Positions 53,220 through 62,437 of a DNA stretch of 64,000 bases are shown here, piece after piece. This DNA is from CAYSCZ01 sp051155775. GTDB taxonomy: Bacteria; Bacteroidota; Bacteroidia; Cytophagales; Cyclobacteriaceae. How positions within the stretch are numbered: position 1 is the first letter of the stretch; each line of letters begins with the position of its first letter. The notes beneath the pieces were generated by a model. The model worked only from the letters and a program-made list of their open reading frames with translations, made no database searches and was not told where the DNA came from. The stretch covers positions 1 through 64,000 of the forward strand of contig DAXETV010000010.1 of assembly GCA_051155775.1 (NCBI GenBank). Direction: 5' to 3'. A program made the translations under genes and the position numbers.

Positions 53220-54191
53220 TTAGAAATGATAAATGACCTTACCAACAATATGATTTTCAGGCAGGAACCCCCAAATTCTTGAGTCTTCAGCAATTGGCCT
53301 GTTATCACTGATTACGAAGTAATAATCGTGAATGAATGTGTATTTTGAAATGTTTTTTCCATTGATTTTTAATTCATCAATAGCTATGACCACTTCATCG
53401 TGGCCCTCAAAATATTTTATCACATCCCCGTATTCAACCAGTCTGTATTCATTCACATCGATTGACATATTTTTCCCGGGTACCATGATAGGCCCGAATT
53501 GGTCTCTATTCCACGGAAAATAAAGGTGATCAGGGAAAATACCAGGATCCGGACTTAAACTATCCAGTATTACCTCTTCTATTGTAAGGTCTAATTTATT
53601 CAATGCTTTGAGCTGTTGACCATCCATATTTGCTATGAAGTGGCCTTTACCGATCTTTATTAGGTTGTTTTTTGTTATTATTTCATTTCTCAATTCACCG
53701 GATGATTTAATCTTGTATAAGCGGGAAAGATTTCCGATATCATTAATTTTCTTATGATTCACATACACGTCTCCGTATTCGATTGAGATCGTATCCCCTG
53801 GAAGGCCTAAGATGCGGCTAATCTTGGTATCTTTACTGTCTACAGGTTTATCCAACTGGCGGGGATGATTGAATACAATGACATCATTTCTTTTTATTTC
53901 GCTTATGCCCGGAATTCTTAATATAGGTGTTTGTATCAAAGTTGAATAGGAGGGGATTTCAGTTTCCCACAGCGTGTTGTGTGTAAATGGTATTTTAAGA
54001 GGGGTGGCGGTAGTTCGGGGGCCGTAATGAATTTTACTTAAAATAATTATATCCCTGTAATCAATCGTCCCGACCATCTCTGCATCGAGAACTACATTAA
54101 TATCGATAAATGCCCATTTTATTATAAAAGCTAATAGCAGGGCAACAAATATTTTATGTAAGAACCATTTATTTTTCTCCCAGAAAATCAT
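53220..54191 (-). CDS. signal peptidase I homologue lacking the catalytic dyad
   Basis: A 323-residue S26-type protein with one N-terminal helix and a soluble periplasmic domain. The catalytic-serine box, normally S-x-S-M, reads VLDAEM; the Lys-box, normally K-R-x-x-G-L-P-G-D, reads KISRILGLPGD with the lysine replaced by serine. The structural LPGD, YGDVYVNHK and SDNRPIAEDSRIWGFLP boxes are intact. It should fold as a signal peptidase but cannot cleave by the normal Ser/Lys mechanism. The start is placed at the ATG at 54191, overlapping dapB by 23 bases; an ATG at 54209 or a TTG at 54254 would lengthen the cytosolic end. Confidence 0.8.
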   Translation of the reverse strand: MIFWEKNKWFLHKIFVALLLAFIIKWAFIDINVVLDAEMVGTIDYRDIIILSKIHYGPRTTATPLKIPFTHNTLWETEIPSYSTLIQTPILRIPGISEIKRNDVIVFNHPRQLDKPVDSKDTKISRILGLPGDTISIEYGDVYVNHKKINDIGNLSRLYKIKSSGELRNEIITKNNLIKIGKGHFIANMDGQQLKALNKLDLTIEEVILDSLSPDPGIFPDHLYFPWNRDQFGPIMVPGKNMSIDVNEYRLVEYGDVIKYFEGHDEVVIAIDELKINGKNISKYTFIHDYYFVISDNRPIAEDSRIWGFLPENHIVGKVIYHF

Positions 54192-54885
54192 CCAATGTAT
54201 AAAACCCATTTTTATCAGAAATCCATTCAGCCACAGAAACTGCACCTTTTGCAAATCCCTTTCTGCTTAAAGCAGTATGTTTAAGGTTTATTAAATCGTC
54301 TTCCGCACTTACAATTACTTCATGAATGCCAAACACATTTTCTATTCGGTGAGATTTGATTGAAAGCTCATTCTCTTTATCGGATGTTGCTTCAATCCAT
54401 TTATTTTTTTGTTGATTCACTTTAATGATATGCTGGGCAACGGTGATTGCCGTACCGCTTGGAGAATCTTTCTTATTGAAATGGTGTGTTTCTTCAATTT
54501 TTATATCATGATCTAGTAAACGGTCGGATAGTCTTGCTAGCAATTGATTGACCTTTAAAAAAATATTTACACCTATGCTGAAATTTGAGGCATGAAGAAA
54601 AGCCCCCCTTTGCATAGACAATTGTTTAATTTCATCCAACTGATCCAACCAACCGGTTGTGCCGCTGATTGTTTTTATTCCGTTCTTTAAACATGTCTTT
54701 ATGTTGTTAAAAGCTGCTTCAGGCTCTGTGAATTCGATGGCTACATCAACATTGCCATCATTAAATTTCTTCAGATTGTCCTGGTTTTTCCAGTCAATTA
54801 TGCCTGCAATATCATGCCCTTTTTCATGGCATATTCCTTCGATGGTTCTACCCATTTTTCCATAACCAATCAGTAAAACTCTCAT
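54169..54885 (-). CDS. dapB: 4-hydroxy-tetrahydrodipicolinate reductase
   Basis: A 238-residue DapB: NAD(P)-binding LLIGYGKMGRTIEG and catalytic EETHHFNKKDSPSGTA (His and Lys present). It reduces dihydrodipicolinate in lysine and meso-diaminopimelate synthesis. It lies 1 base from the DUF5683 gene and overlaps the signal-peptidase-like gene. Confidence 0.95.
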   Translation of the reverse strand: MRVLLIGYGKMGRTIEGICHEKGHDIAGIIDWKNQDNLKKFNDGNVDVAIEFTEPEAAFNNIKTCLKNGIKTISGTTGWLDQLDEIKQLSMQRGAFLHASNFSIGVNIFLKVNQLLARLSDRLLDHDIKIEETHHFNKKDSPSGTAITVAQHIIKVNQQKNKWIEATSDKENELSIKSHRIENVFGIHEVIVSAEDDLINLKHTALSRKGFAKGAVSVAEWISDKNGFYTLDDFLGEK

Positions 54886-54886
54886 A

Positions 54887-55522
54887 CTAAAAATTCAATG
54901 TCAGGGTTAATCCAGGCACACGCATAGGACCAATCATTTGATTTGATGGCTTGATGTCTATGGTTAGGTCATCATTCACTTCAAATTCATTTAAGTGGGC
55001 TGATACGTGCGCATCAACCAGATTTAAAATATAAGCGACTGCCGAAATGATTATAAGAAAATCCCGGTCACGTCTAATTCTTTGAACGTTAGCATCCAAT
55101 GAGCTTTCATTAAATCTAAAACTAAAAGGATTGCTGGTTTCAGCATCATCATCTCTTTCAGCAATGAGTGCATTTCGAAGGGAATTGTACAAGCGATGTT
55201 GTCTGTTTACGCCATAACCCAGTCCAATACCAATACCCCAGATAATTGGCACCTTCCAGTATTGCTTGTTGTAGATTTGACCCAGGCCTGGTATGACAGC
55301 CGATAAAACCACGGATTTGTTGGGGTCCAGTGTTGATTGTTCTGTGAAAATGATTGTGTCTTCCTGAGGATTATCAATTGATGGGGCACTTAATTCTTTC
55401 GCATCATCAGAAATGTAGGTTGTATCCCTGGTGATTTTGAAGTCTTTATCCTGTGCAATGAGGGCGTTTATAGACGCAAAAAATAAGATCGAAACGCAAA
55501 AAATTCGTTCCATTATAAACAT
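54887..55522 (-). CDS. DUF5683 domain protein
   Basis: A 211-residue exported or membrane protein of the DUF5683 family: signal (MERIFCVSILFFASINALIAQ), then VVLSAVIPGLGQIYNKQYWKVPIIWG, the family hallmark, and helices at about 82-110 and 150-168. The upstream ATG at 55522 overlaps the parB stop by one base; the start at 55513 (MERIF) gives the better signal peptide. Almost always next to parB in this phylum; function unknown. Confidence 0.85.
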   Translation of the reverse strand: MFIMERIFCVSILFFASINALIAQDKDFKITRDTTYISDDAKELSAPSIDNPQEDTIIFTEQSTLDPNKSVVLSAVIPGLGQIYNKQYWKVPIIWGIGIGLGYGVNRQHRLYNSLRNALIAERDDDAETSNPFSFRFNESSLDANVQRIRRDRDFLIIISAVAYILNLVDAHVSAHLNEFEVNDDLTIDIKPSNQMIGPMRVPGLTLTLNF

Positions 55523-56409
55523 TAAACCTCAAGTATCTCCAGTATACGATTAAGATCCTCTACTGAATAATAAGGTATCTTTATTTCACCTTTATCCTTG
55601 CTGTTGGTAGCAACTTTAATTTTAGTGCCAAAATGACTTGATAGCTTATCCTGTAATTGTTTCATTTCAGGACTGGACTGTATTTCTGATTTTTGGGATT
55701 CTTTCTTCTGTGGTTTAGGCTTTGCGCTTTCTCGAACCAACTCCTCTGCTTTCCTGACTGATAATTCTTCCGCAACTATTTTGTTGAAGATATCAAGTTG
55801 AAGGTCTACGTTTTCAATGTTGATCAATGTCCTTGCATGGCCCATCGATAATTTGCCATCCCTCAATGCGATTTGTATATCCGGAGGAAGTTTTAGTAGT
55901 CTTAGATAATTATTTACTGTAGCTCTATTTTTGCCCACTCTTTTTGCTAGTTCCTCTTGTTTTAAATCGCATTCAGCGATTAATCGCTGATAACTCAATG
56001 CAACCTCAATGGAGTTTAGATTTTCTCGCTGTATATTTTCAATCAGGGCCATTTCCAGCATTTGCTGGTCATCTGCTTTTCTGATAAAAGAAGGAATCTT
56101 CTCAAGGCCTGCAATTTTTGAGGCTTGCAATCTTCTTTCACCCGATATAAGCTGGAAAGCATTATCATTTAGTTTCCTGACGGTTATGGGTTGAATAATG
56201 CCTTGTGCTTTGATGGATTCAGCCAATTCATTCAGGGCCTCCTGGTTAAAATCTGTCCTTGGCTGAAAGGGGTTAACCTCAATGATATTGATGTCAATTT
56301 CATTGATTCCATCTCTGGGGGCTGCACCTTCGCCGCTTATTCGTTCTTTTGGGGGAGTATCTTCTAATAATGCTCCCAAGCCTCTACCTAACCCGGTCTT
56401 CTTCTTCAT
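55522..56409 (-). CDS. parB: chromosome partitioning protein ParB
   Basis: A 295-residue ParB/Spo0J: the N-terminal KKTGLGRGLGALL, the CTPase region (FQPRTDFNQEALNELAESIKAQGIIQPI; ISGERRLQASK) and helix-turn-helix (LKQEELAKRVGKNRATVNNYLRLLKLPPDIQ). It binds parS and loads as a CTP clamp for chromosome segregation. 16 bases after parA. Confidence 0.95.
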   Translation of the reverse strand: MKKKTGLGRGLGALLEDTPPKERISGEGAAPRDGINEIDINIIEVNPFQPRTDFNQEALNELAESIKAQGIIQPITVRKLNDNAFQLISGERRLQASKIAGLEKIPSFIRKADDQQMLEMALIENIQRENLNSIEVALSYQRLIAECDLKQEELAKRVGKNRATVNNYLRLLKLPPDIQIALRDGKLSMGHARTLINIENVDLQLDIFNKIVAEELSVRKAEELVRESAKPKPQKKESQKSEIQSSPEMKQLQDKLSSHFGTKIKVATNSKDKGEIKIPYYSVEDLNRILEILEV

Positions 56410-56425
56410 AAGAACAAAACTGTTA

Positions 56426-57199
56426 TTAAGCCTTTACCTCATTTTTTTCTAATATTTCCCGTGCCAAATTCAGGTAACTAACAGCACCTTTGCTTTCAGC
56501 ATCATGGGCCACAACTGGCAAACCATAGCTGGGGGACTCACTTAATTTTATATTTCTAGGGATTAGGGTATTGAAAACCATATCTTTAAAATGCATTTTC
56601 ACCTCATTAACCACTTGATTAGAGAGGTTAAGTCTTACATCATACATGGTAAGCAAAATCCCTTCTATTTCCAGGCCAGCATTAAGTCTGGTTTGAATGA
56701 TTTTGATGGTGTTTAAGAGCTTACCTAATCCTTCAAGGGCAAAATATTCACACTGAACAGGAATTATTACAGAATCAGAGGCTGTCAGGGCATTTATGGT
56801 TATTAAACCCAGAGAAGGAGAGCAATCAATTAATATGTAATCATAATCATCCTTTATTTCCTGGATGGCATTCCGCATTTTCTCTTCCCGGTGTTCAATA
56901 TTCACCATCTCCACTTCGGCTCCAACCAGGTCAATATGAGAGGGGAGAAGATGTAAAAAATCTACCTCCGTTTCCATAATGCAATCATTTGGCCTGATAT
57001 CATTAACCATGCACTCATAAATACTTTTTTCTATGGATTTGGGATCAACGCCCACTCCTGAGGTTGCATTTGCCTGGGGGTCTGCATCAATCACCAGGGT
57101 ATTATAGTCAAGCGCCGCTAAGCTGGCTGATAAATTTATAGCTGTGGTGGTCTTTCCAACTCCGCCTTTTTGATTAGCAATACAAATAATTTTTCCCAT
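56426..57199 (-). CDS. parA: chromosome partitioning ATPase ParA
   Basis: A 257-residue ParA/Soj with deviant Walker A IANQKGGVGKTTTAINLS near its start and DADPQANATSG. It works with ParB. The open frame reaches a TTG at 57232, but the ATG at 57199 (MGKIICIANQKGG) is the family start and lies 45 bases after the -7 box (57244-57251), while the TTG would be almost at the promoter. Confidence 0.95.
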   Translation of the reverse strand: MGKIICIANQKGGVGKTTTAINLSASLAALDYNTLVIDADPQANATSGVGVDPKSIEKSIYECMVNDIRPNDCIMETEVDFLHLLPSHIDLVGAEVEMVNIEHREEKMRNAIQEIKDDYDYILIDCSPSLGLITINALTASDSVIIPVQCEYFALEGLGKLLNTIKIIQTRLNAGLEIEGILLTMYDVRLNLSNQVVNEVKMHFKDMVFNTLIPRNIKLSESPSYGLPVVAHDAESKGAVSYLNLAREILEKNEVKA

Positions 57200-57243
57200 G
57201 TTACAAATTAAAAATCTAGTGGGTTTACACAAAACAAGAAAGA

Positions 57244-57251
57244 CAAATATA
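57244..57251 (-). promoter_or_regulatory. -7 promoter box for parA-parB operon
   Basis: Minus-strand TATATTTG, a perfect TAnnTTTG, 45 bases before the parA ATG (57199). Its position rules out the longer TTG-initiated ParA. Confidence 0.55.
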
Positions 57252-57391
57252 GGTTATAAACCGTAACATTTATTTCACATAGACAGCATTCAAAAAATGT
57301 AATCCTTAATAATTAAATGAAGTGATCCATGAAAATGCTTATCAGTCAGTGAATTATACTTTCTGAACCTGTAATGTTAAATTTTTTGGAT

Positions 57392-59188
57392 TTATTTCTT
57401 CTTAACCTTTTTCTTCTGTTCCTCTCTTGTCTTCATTGCTTCTTCTAGTCTTTGCTGGAATGATGATTTCTTTTTATTTGCGTTTTTCTTTCTATTCTCA
57501 TCCAAAGCCTTCTTGATCTTATCTTCATCAACAAATTTCTTGAATAGTGCGATCAGTCCGAACGATGAAATGTTTGAAACGAAATAGTAAAAAGTTAAGC
57601 CTGATGAATAATTATTAAGAAAGAATAATAACATAACCGGCATGATGTATTGCATGGTCTTCATCGGTCCCTGAATAGAGGTAACCTGACTATTTGACCA
57701 GGTGTATAAAATCGTTGACGCTGCCATCAATAAAGTAAACAGACTAACATGATCTCCATAAAACGGGATCGTAAAGGGTAAATCCAGTATACTATCGTAC
57801 GTTGATAGGTCGTCTGCCCAAAGAAATGATTGTTGTCTTAGCTCAATGGAATTAGGAAAGAAATTGAACATGGCTAATAGGATAGGTATTTGTAAAACCA
57901 TTGGTATACAACCACTTAGCGGATTAATGCCAACTTTTTGATAAAGTTGCATCTGCTCACTTTGGGCTTTTTGCATATCATCTCCATGTTTTTCTTTGAT
58001 CACATCTAATTCCGGTTTCAAGACCTTCATCTTAGCCATGGACATGTGTGATTTGAATGTAAGAGGAGCTAGGATAATCCTGATGATGATGACCATAATC
58101 ATTATTATGACCCCATAGTTTCCTATATAGTTTTCCAGGAACTGGAATATCGGAATAATTAAAAATTTATTGACCCAACTAAATATACCCCATCCCAGGT
58201 AAACATTTTCGGAGAAATCGGGGGCTACTTTTTTTATGATCTGGTAATTATTTGGGCCATAGTAATATTCCAGTTGAAATCCTTCAGGGGCTTCGACTTC
58301 ATTGACGGGGACCGTTAAACGAGCAAAAGCATTCTTATTATACGATTCATCTCCTTCATTGAAATTGGTAGATATGTAACCGGATGGAAAAGATGTTTTG
58401 GCTATAATGCCACTGGAAAAAAACTTCTGTTTGAAAGTAACCCAATTTATCGACTGCTCGATATTTTCTTCTTCCAGGCCAACGCTTGTCTTGCTCAATT
58501 CATCAATACCATCATCCAGGGTTCTATACTTAATGGTAGTTCTGTTTCGAGCATCTTTCAGGTCACGCTCTAAACGCGCCAATTTATTGGACCACTGGTA
58601 CTTCAAATAAGGCTCATTAGTCAAACGATTGATACCGGAAGTCTTAATCGTACTTTTTATTTGATATCCCTTTCCCGGAATCGTGTAAGACTTCTGGATA
58701 CTGACACCATTCACAGTACTTTCGAAGACCAATCTTACGGTATCATCTTTTTTTATAGTCCCGGATTTACCAGTGGTTTCAAAAAATAGATTATTCAGAT
58801 CTGTTTGGCCGGCAATTAATGCAAAACTATTATCCTCCCGATGAATGAGCTGCAGCGGCTCCTTATCGAAGTTTTTATGTTTTTTTAGTACCACATCCGT
58901 CACAACCCCACCAAGATTACCAAAAGTGATTACAATATCCTCATTTTCAATAGTGAGGTATTCTTGTTCTTTCTTTTGTAGCGGCAGGCTGTCAATGGTT
59001 ACGATTTTATCTGCTTCAGCAGAATCAGGTAACTGACTGATGGTGTCCCGTGCGGGTTTGGTCTTTTCCTCTTGGACTTGTTCATTGACAATCTCTTCAT
59101 TAACAGGTGGCTCAGGTGCAAAGAATTGAAAGTAAAGGGTTACCATCAACAACATAAGTACCAAACCTATCACTTGATTTCTATCCAT
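57392..59188 (-). CDS. yidC: membrane protein insertase YidC
   Basis: A 598-residue YidC of the Gram-negative type: N-terminal helix (VIGLVLMLLMVTLYFQFF), a large periplasmic beta-supersandwich domain (about 75-340) and five C-terminal helices with GVIIMIMVIIIRIILAPLTFKSH, CIPMVLQIPILLAMFNFF. It inserts and folds inner-membrane proteins. A lysine-rich cytosolic tail ends the protein. It follows pyrG by 17 bases. Confidence 0.97.
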   Translation of the reverse strand: MDRNQVIGLVLMLLMVTLYFQFFAPEPPVNEEIVNEQVQEEKTKPARDTISQLPDSAEADKIVTIDSLPLQKKEQEYLTIENEDIVITFGNLGGVVTDVVLKKHKNFDKEPLQLIHREDNSFALIAGQTDLNNLFFETTGKSGTIKKDDTVRLVFESTVNGVSIQKSYTIPGKGYQIKSTIKTSGINRLTNEPYLKYQWSNKLARLERDLKDARNRTTIKYRTLDDGIDELSKTSVGLEEENIEQSINWVTFKQKFFSSGIIAKTSFPSGYISTNFNEGDESYNKNAFARLTVPVNEVEAPEGFQLEYYYGPNNYQIIKKVAPDFSENVYLGWGIFSWVNKFLIIPIFQFLENYIGNYGVIIMIMVIIIRIILAPLTFKSHMSMAKMKVLKPELDVIKEKHGDDMQKAQSEQMQLYQKVGINPLSGCIPMVLQIPILLAMFNFFPNSIELRQQSFLWADDLSTYDSILDLPFTIPFYGDHVSLFTLLMAASTILYTWSNSQVTSIQGPMKTMQYIMPVMLLFFLNNYSSGLTFYYFVSNISSFGLIALFKKFVDEDKIKKALDENRKKNANKKKSSFQQRLEEAMKTREEQKKKVKKK

Positions 59189-59205
59189 TCTTTGGTAATA
59201 ATTTT

Positions 59206-60828
59206 TTAAGCTGTAACTATTTCTTTTTTATGTACCAGCGCTGCTTTAACAAAACTGATAAATAAAGGGTGTGGATTTAAGACTGTACTTTTTAGTTCCG
59301 GGTGAAATTGTGATCCAATAAACCAGGGGTGATCTTTTAATTCCATAATTTCAACGAGATTGGTTTTCGGATTTCTTCCGCTGGCTATAAAACCTACTTC
59401 TTTAAATTTTTCAAGATATTCATCGTTGAATTCATAGCGATGCCTATGTCTTTCCTTAATGTTTTCGGTCTTGTATGATTGATAGGTCAGTGTACCTTTT
59501 TCCAGTTTACACTCATATGATCCCAACCTCATTGTACCTCCATAATTTTTAACTTTTTTTTGTTCTTCCATTAGATCAATAACCGGATCAGGTGTGTTAG
59601 GATTAATTTCTGTTGAAGCCGCTTCAGGTAAATGGAGTAAATTCCTTGCAATTTCCACTGTAGCGCACTGCAAACCTAGACAAATTCCAAAAAACGGAAT
59701 CCTATTTACACGGGCATATTTAATAGCAGTTATTTTACCTTCAATCCCTCTTTCTCCAAACCCTGGCGCAACCAGAATACCATCTAACTCACCAAATAGT
59801 TCATCAGACATTTCTGGGGTAACTTTTTCCGCAGGAATTAGTTTCAGATCGACACTACAATCATTATAAGTGCCCGCGTGGGTAAAGGATTCTGCTATTG
59901 ATTTATAAGCATCTTTTAACTCAACATATTTACCGACCAATCCAATTTTTATATCATCTGTTGGATTTTTTAACCGCCCCAAAAATTCTTTCCACTGTTC
60001 CAGTATTGGCTCTTCTTTAAATGGTAAGTTCAATTTTTGTAAAACCCTTTCATCAAGCTTCTCTCTTCTCATCAAGACAGGCACATCATAAATTGTTTCC
60101 GCATCAATGGCTTCAATGACCGAATTAATCGGAACATTGCAAAAAAGCGCAATCTTTCTTCTTATGTCTTTCGGTAGATGGTATTCTGACCGGCATACCA
60201 GTATATCAGGTTGTATACCTGCCTCCAAAAGTTGTTTGACAGAATGCTGGGTGGGCTTTGTTTTTAATTCCCCGGCTGTTGCAATGTATGGGACCAGCGT
60301 TAAATGAATTGCAACAACATTCTCCATACCAAGCTCCAAACGCGCCTGTCTTACAGCTTCCACGAATGGCAGTGACTCAATATCACCTATGCAACCGCCT
60401 ATCTCGGTAATTACTACATCGTATTCGCCGGTTTCCCCGAGCAAGTAAATATTGTTTTTGATTTCATCAGTGATGTGAGGCACAACCTGGACTGTTTTAC
60501 CTAAAAACTCCCCTTCACGCTCCTTTTTTATGACATTGTAATAAATCCTGCCGGTGGTAAGATTATTAGCCTGACTGGTAGATATGTTCAAAAATCGCTC
60601 ATAATGTCCGAGATCAAGATCAGTTTCTGCACCATCATCAGTCACAAAACACTCACCATGTTCATATGGATTTAAAGTACCCGGATCGATATTGATGTAA
60701 GGATCAAACTTTTGAATGGTCACCCTTAAGCCTCTTCCCTGGAGTAATTTGCCCAGAGAGGCGGAAATTATTCCTTTTCCAAGTGACGAGGTTACTCCTC
60801 CCGTAACAAAGATGTATTTAGCAGGCAT
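59206..60828 (-). CDS. pyrG: CTP synthase
   Basis: A 540-residue CTP synthase: amidoligase P-loop FVTGGVTSSLGKGI, and a C-terminal glutamine amidotransferase with GICLGLQ (nucleophile Cys) and QFHPE (His/Glu). It makes CTP from UTP and glutamine, which also supplies CTP to NeuA and ParB. The start is the ATG at 60828; the frame opens with TTG at 60852, but a promoter -7 box overlaps that point. Confidence 0.97.
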   Translation of the reverse strand: MPAKYIFVTGGVTSSLGKGIISASLGKLLQGRGLRVTIQKFDPYINIDPGTLNPYEHGECFVTDDGAETDLDLGHYERFLNISTSQANNLTTGRIYYNVIKKEREGEFLGKTVQVVPHITDEIKNNIYLLGETGEYDVVITEIGGCIGDIESLPFVEAVRQARLELGMENVVAIHLTLVPYIATAGELKTKPTQHSVKQLLEAGIQPDILVCRSEYHLPKDIRRKIALFCNVPINSVIEAIDAETIYDVPVLMRREKLDERVLQKLNLPFKEEPILEQWKEFLGRLKNPTDDIKIGLVGKYVELKDAYKSIAESFTHAGTYNDCSVDLKLIPAEKVTPEMSDELFGELDGILVAPGFGERGIEGKITAIKYARVNRIPFFGICLGLQCATVEIARNLLHLPEAASTEINPNTPDPVIDLMEEQKKVKNYGGTMRLGSYECKLEKGTLTYQSYKTENIKERHRHRYEFNDEYLEKFKEVGFIASGRNPKTNLVEIMELKDHPWFIGSQFHPELKSTVLNPHPLFISFVKAALVHKKEIVTA

Positions 60829-60849
60829 AAAATCTTTATTTACGGGGCA

Positions 60850-60857
60850 CAAAGTTA
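60850..60857 (-). promoter_or_regulatory. -7 promoter box for pyrG-yidC
   Basis: Minus-strand TAACTTTG, a perfect TAnnTTTG, 22 bases before the pyrG ATG (60828); it overlaps the alternative TTG start, supporting the shorter protein. Confidence 0.5.
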
Positions 60858-60953
60858 AGTTAAACTTTTCAATAAAGGGGTTAAATGGTTAATTATAAGC
60901 GCAACCCCGTAAAGTATTTCACAGGTCTTATGAGCTTAACTAATGAATGATGT

Positions 60954-60961
60954 TAATTTTG
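60954..60961 (+). promoter_or_regulatory. -7 promoter box for cca
   Basis: TAATTTTG, a perfect TAnnTTTG, 24 bases before the ATG at 60985. It implies a very short leader. Confidence 0.5.
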
Positions 60962-60984
60962 AACGTTAAATAATCAATGCATTG

Positions 60985-62403
60985 ATGAATTGTGCTGATA
61001 AACTGATTCCGGAGGATATATTCAGGAAAGTAGGATCAAAAGCTGATAAGCTTAAAACGGACGTTTATGTGGTTGGTGGCTTTGTCAGGGATATATTTCT
61101 TAAAAGAAAATCAAAAGATATTGATTTCGTTACCATTGGCAGTGGGATTACTTTGGCAAAGGCTGTAGCTCAGGAATTGAATGGCGAGTCCAGTCTTTCA
61201 GTTTTTAAAAATTTTGGAACAGCCCACGTAAAATTTGGGTCCTATGAACTTGAGTTCGTTGGCGCCAGAAAAGAATCTTACCGCAACAATTCCAGGAAAC
61301 CAATTGTGGAAGATGGAACCTTAGAAGACGATCAGCTAAGACGAGACTTTACCATCAATGCGATGGCTATTCAATTAAATGCTGCTAGTTACGGAAACCT
61401 GATCGATCCTTTTGATGGATTAAAAGATTTGAAAGCTAAAATCATCAAAACCCCTTTAGCAGCGGAAAAGACATTTTCAGACGACCCCTTAAGAATGATG
61501 CGTGCCATCCGGTTAGCAAGTCAATTGAATTTTGACATCGACCCGGAAACTTTTGAAGGTATCATCCAGCAAGCTGAAAGAATTGAAATTGTATCCGCAG
61601 AAAGGACCACAGAAGAACTCAATAAAATAATATTATCTAAAAAACCATCCTATGGGTTTAAACTACTTTATTACTCAGGTTTGTTAAAGTTTATTTTCCC
61701 TGATTTAGAGGAGCTTAAAGGTGTGGAGATCATTGATAACAGGGCTCATAAAGATAATTTCTTTCACACCTTACAGGTCCTCGATAATGTAGCGGATATG
61801 TCGGATAATTTATGGCTGCGTTGGGCCGCCTTATTGCATGATATAGCGAAGCCAGCCACCAAGCGATTTGATGAAAAAAGTGGATGGACCTTTCATGGAC
61901 ATGAAGATAAAGGTGCACGTATGGTCCCCTCCATATTTAAGATGTTAAAGCTACCAATGAATGAGAAAATGAAATACGTCCGGAAGTTGGTGCGTCTACA
62001 TTTGCGACCCATTGCATTGGTAAACGAAAATATTACCGACTCCGCACTTCGCCGGCTGCTATTTGAAGCAGGGGATGCTTTTGATGATTTAATAATACTT
62101 TGTAAAGCAGATGTAACCACCAAGAATCCTGAAAAAGCAAAAAGATACCTTTCTAATTTTGAGAAAGTAGAAAAGAAGATCATCGAAGTAGAGGAAAAAG
62201 ATCATTTAAAAAATTTTCAGCCACCTATAAAAGGCGAGCTGATCATGGAAACATTTCAATTAAAGCCTTCTTACCTTGTTGGTGAAATTAAAGAGGCAAT
62301 CAAAGAAGCAATCCTGGAGGGGTCGATTTCAAACAATTATGAGGAGGCCTATGATTACATGCTAAAAATGGGTGAAGAAAAAGGTTTGGTTAGAAAGAAA
62401 TAG
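60985..62403 (+). CDS. CCA tRNA nucleotidyltransferase / poly(A) polymerase family with HD domain
   Basis: A 472-residue class II nucleotidyltransferase: VVGGFVRDIFLKRKSKDIDFVTIG (catalytic GG and DxD), RRDFTINAMA and a C-terminal HD domain (LLHDIAKPATKRF; FHGHEDKGA). It adds CCA to tRNA 3' ends and may include 2',3'-phosphatase activity through the HD domain. The start is the ATG at 60985; a TTG lies just before it. Close relatives also include poly(A) polymerases, so the precise activity is not certain. Confidence 0.9.
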   Translation: MNCADKLIPEDIFRKVGSKADKLKTDVYVVGGFVRDIFLKRKSKDIDFVTIGSGITLAKAVAQELNGESSLSVFKNFGTAHVKFGSYELEFVGARKESYRNNSRKPIVEDGTLEDDQLRRDFTINAMAIQLNAASYGNLIDPFDGLKDLKAKIIKTPLAAEKTFSDDPLRMMRAIRLASQLNFDIDPETFEGIIQQAERIEIVSAERTTEELNKIILSKKPSYGFKLLYYSGLLKFIFPDLEELKGVEIIDNRAHKDNFFHTLQVLDNVADMSDNLWLRWAALLHDIAKPATKRFDEKSGWTFHGHEDKGARMVPSIFKMLKLPMNEKMKYVRKLVRLHLRPIALVNENITDSALRRLLFEAGDAFDDLIILCKADVTTKNPEKAKRYLSNFEKVEKKIIEVEEKDHLKNFQPPIKGELIMETFQLKPSYLVGEIKEAIKEAILEGSISNNYEEAYDYMLKMGEEKGLVRKK

Positions 62404-62409
62404 CTTATA

Positions 62410-62417
62410 TAGCTTTG
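62410..62417 (+). promoter_or_regulatory. -7 promoter box for TPR gene
   Basis: TAGCTTTG, a perfect TAnnTTTG, 20 bases before the ATG at 62438 and just after the cca stop. Confidence 0.5.
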
Positions 62418-62437
62418 TACATTAAAATTTTAAAATA

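Noticed and set aside
55522..57199. parAB as a sign of the replication origin with parS sites
   Set aside because: No TGTTTCACGTGAAACA-like site was found by eye in the window.
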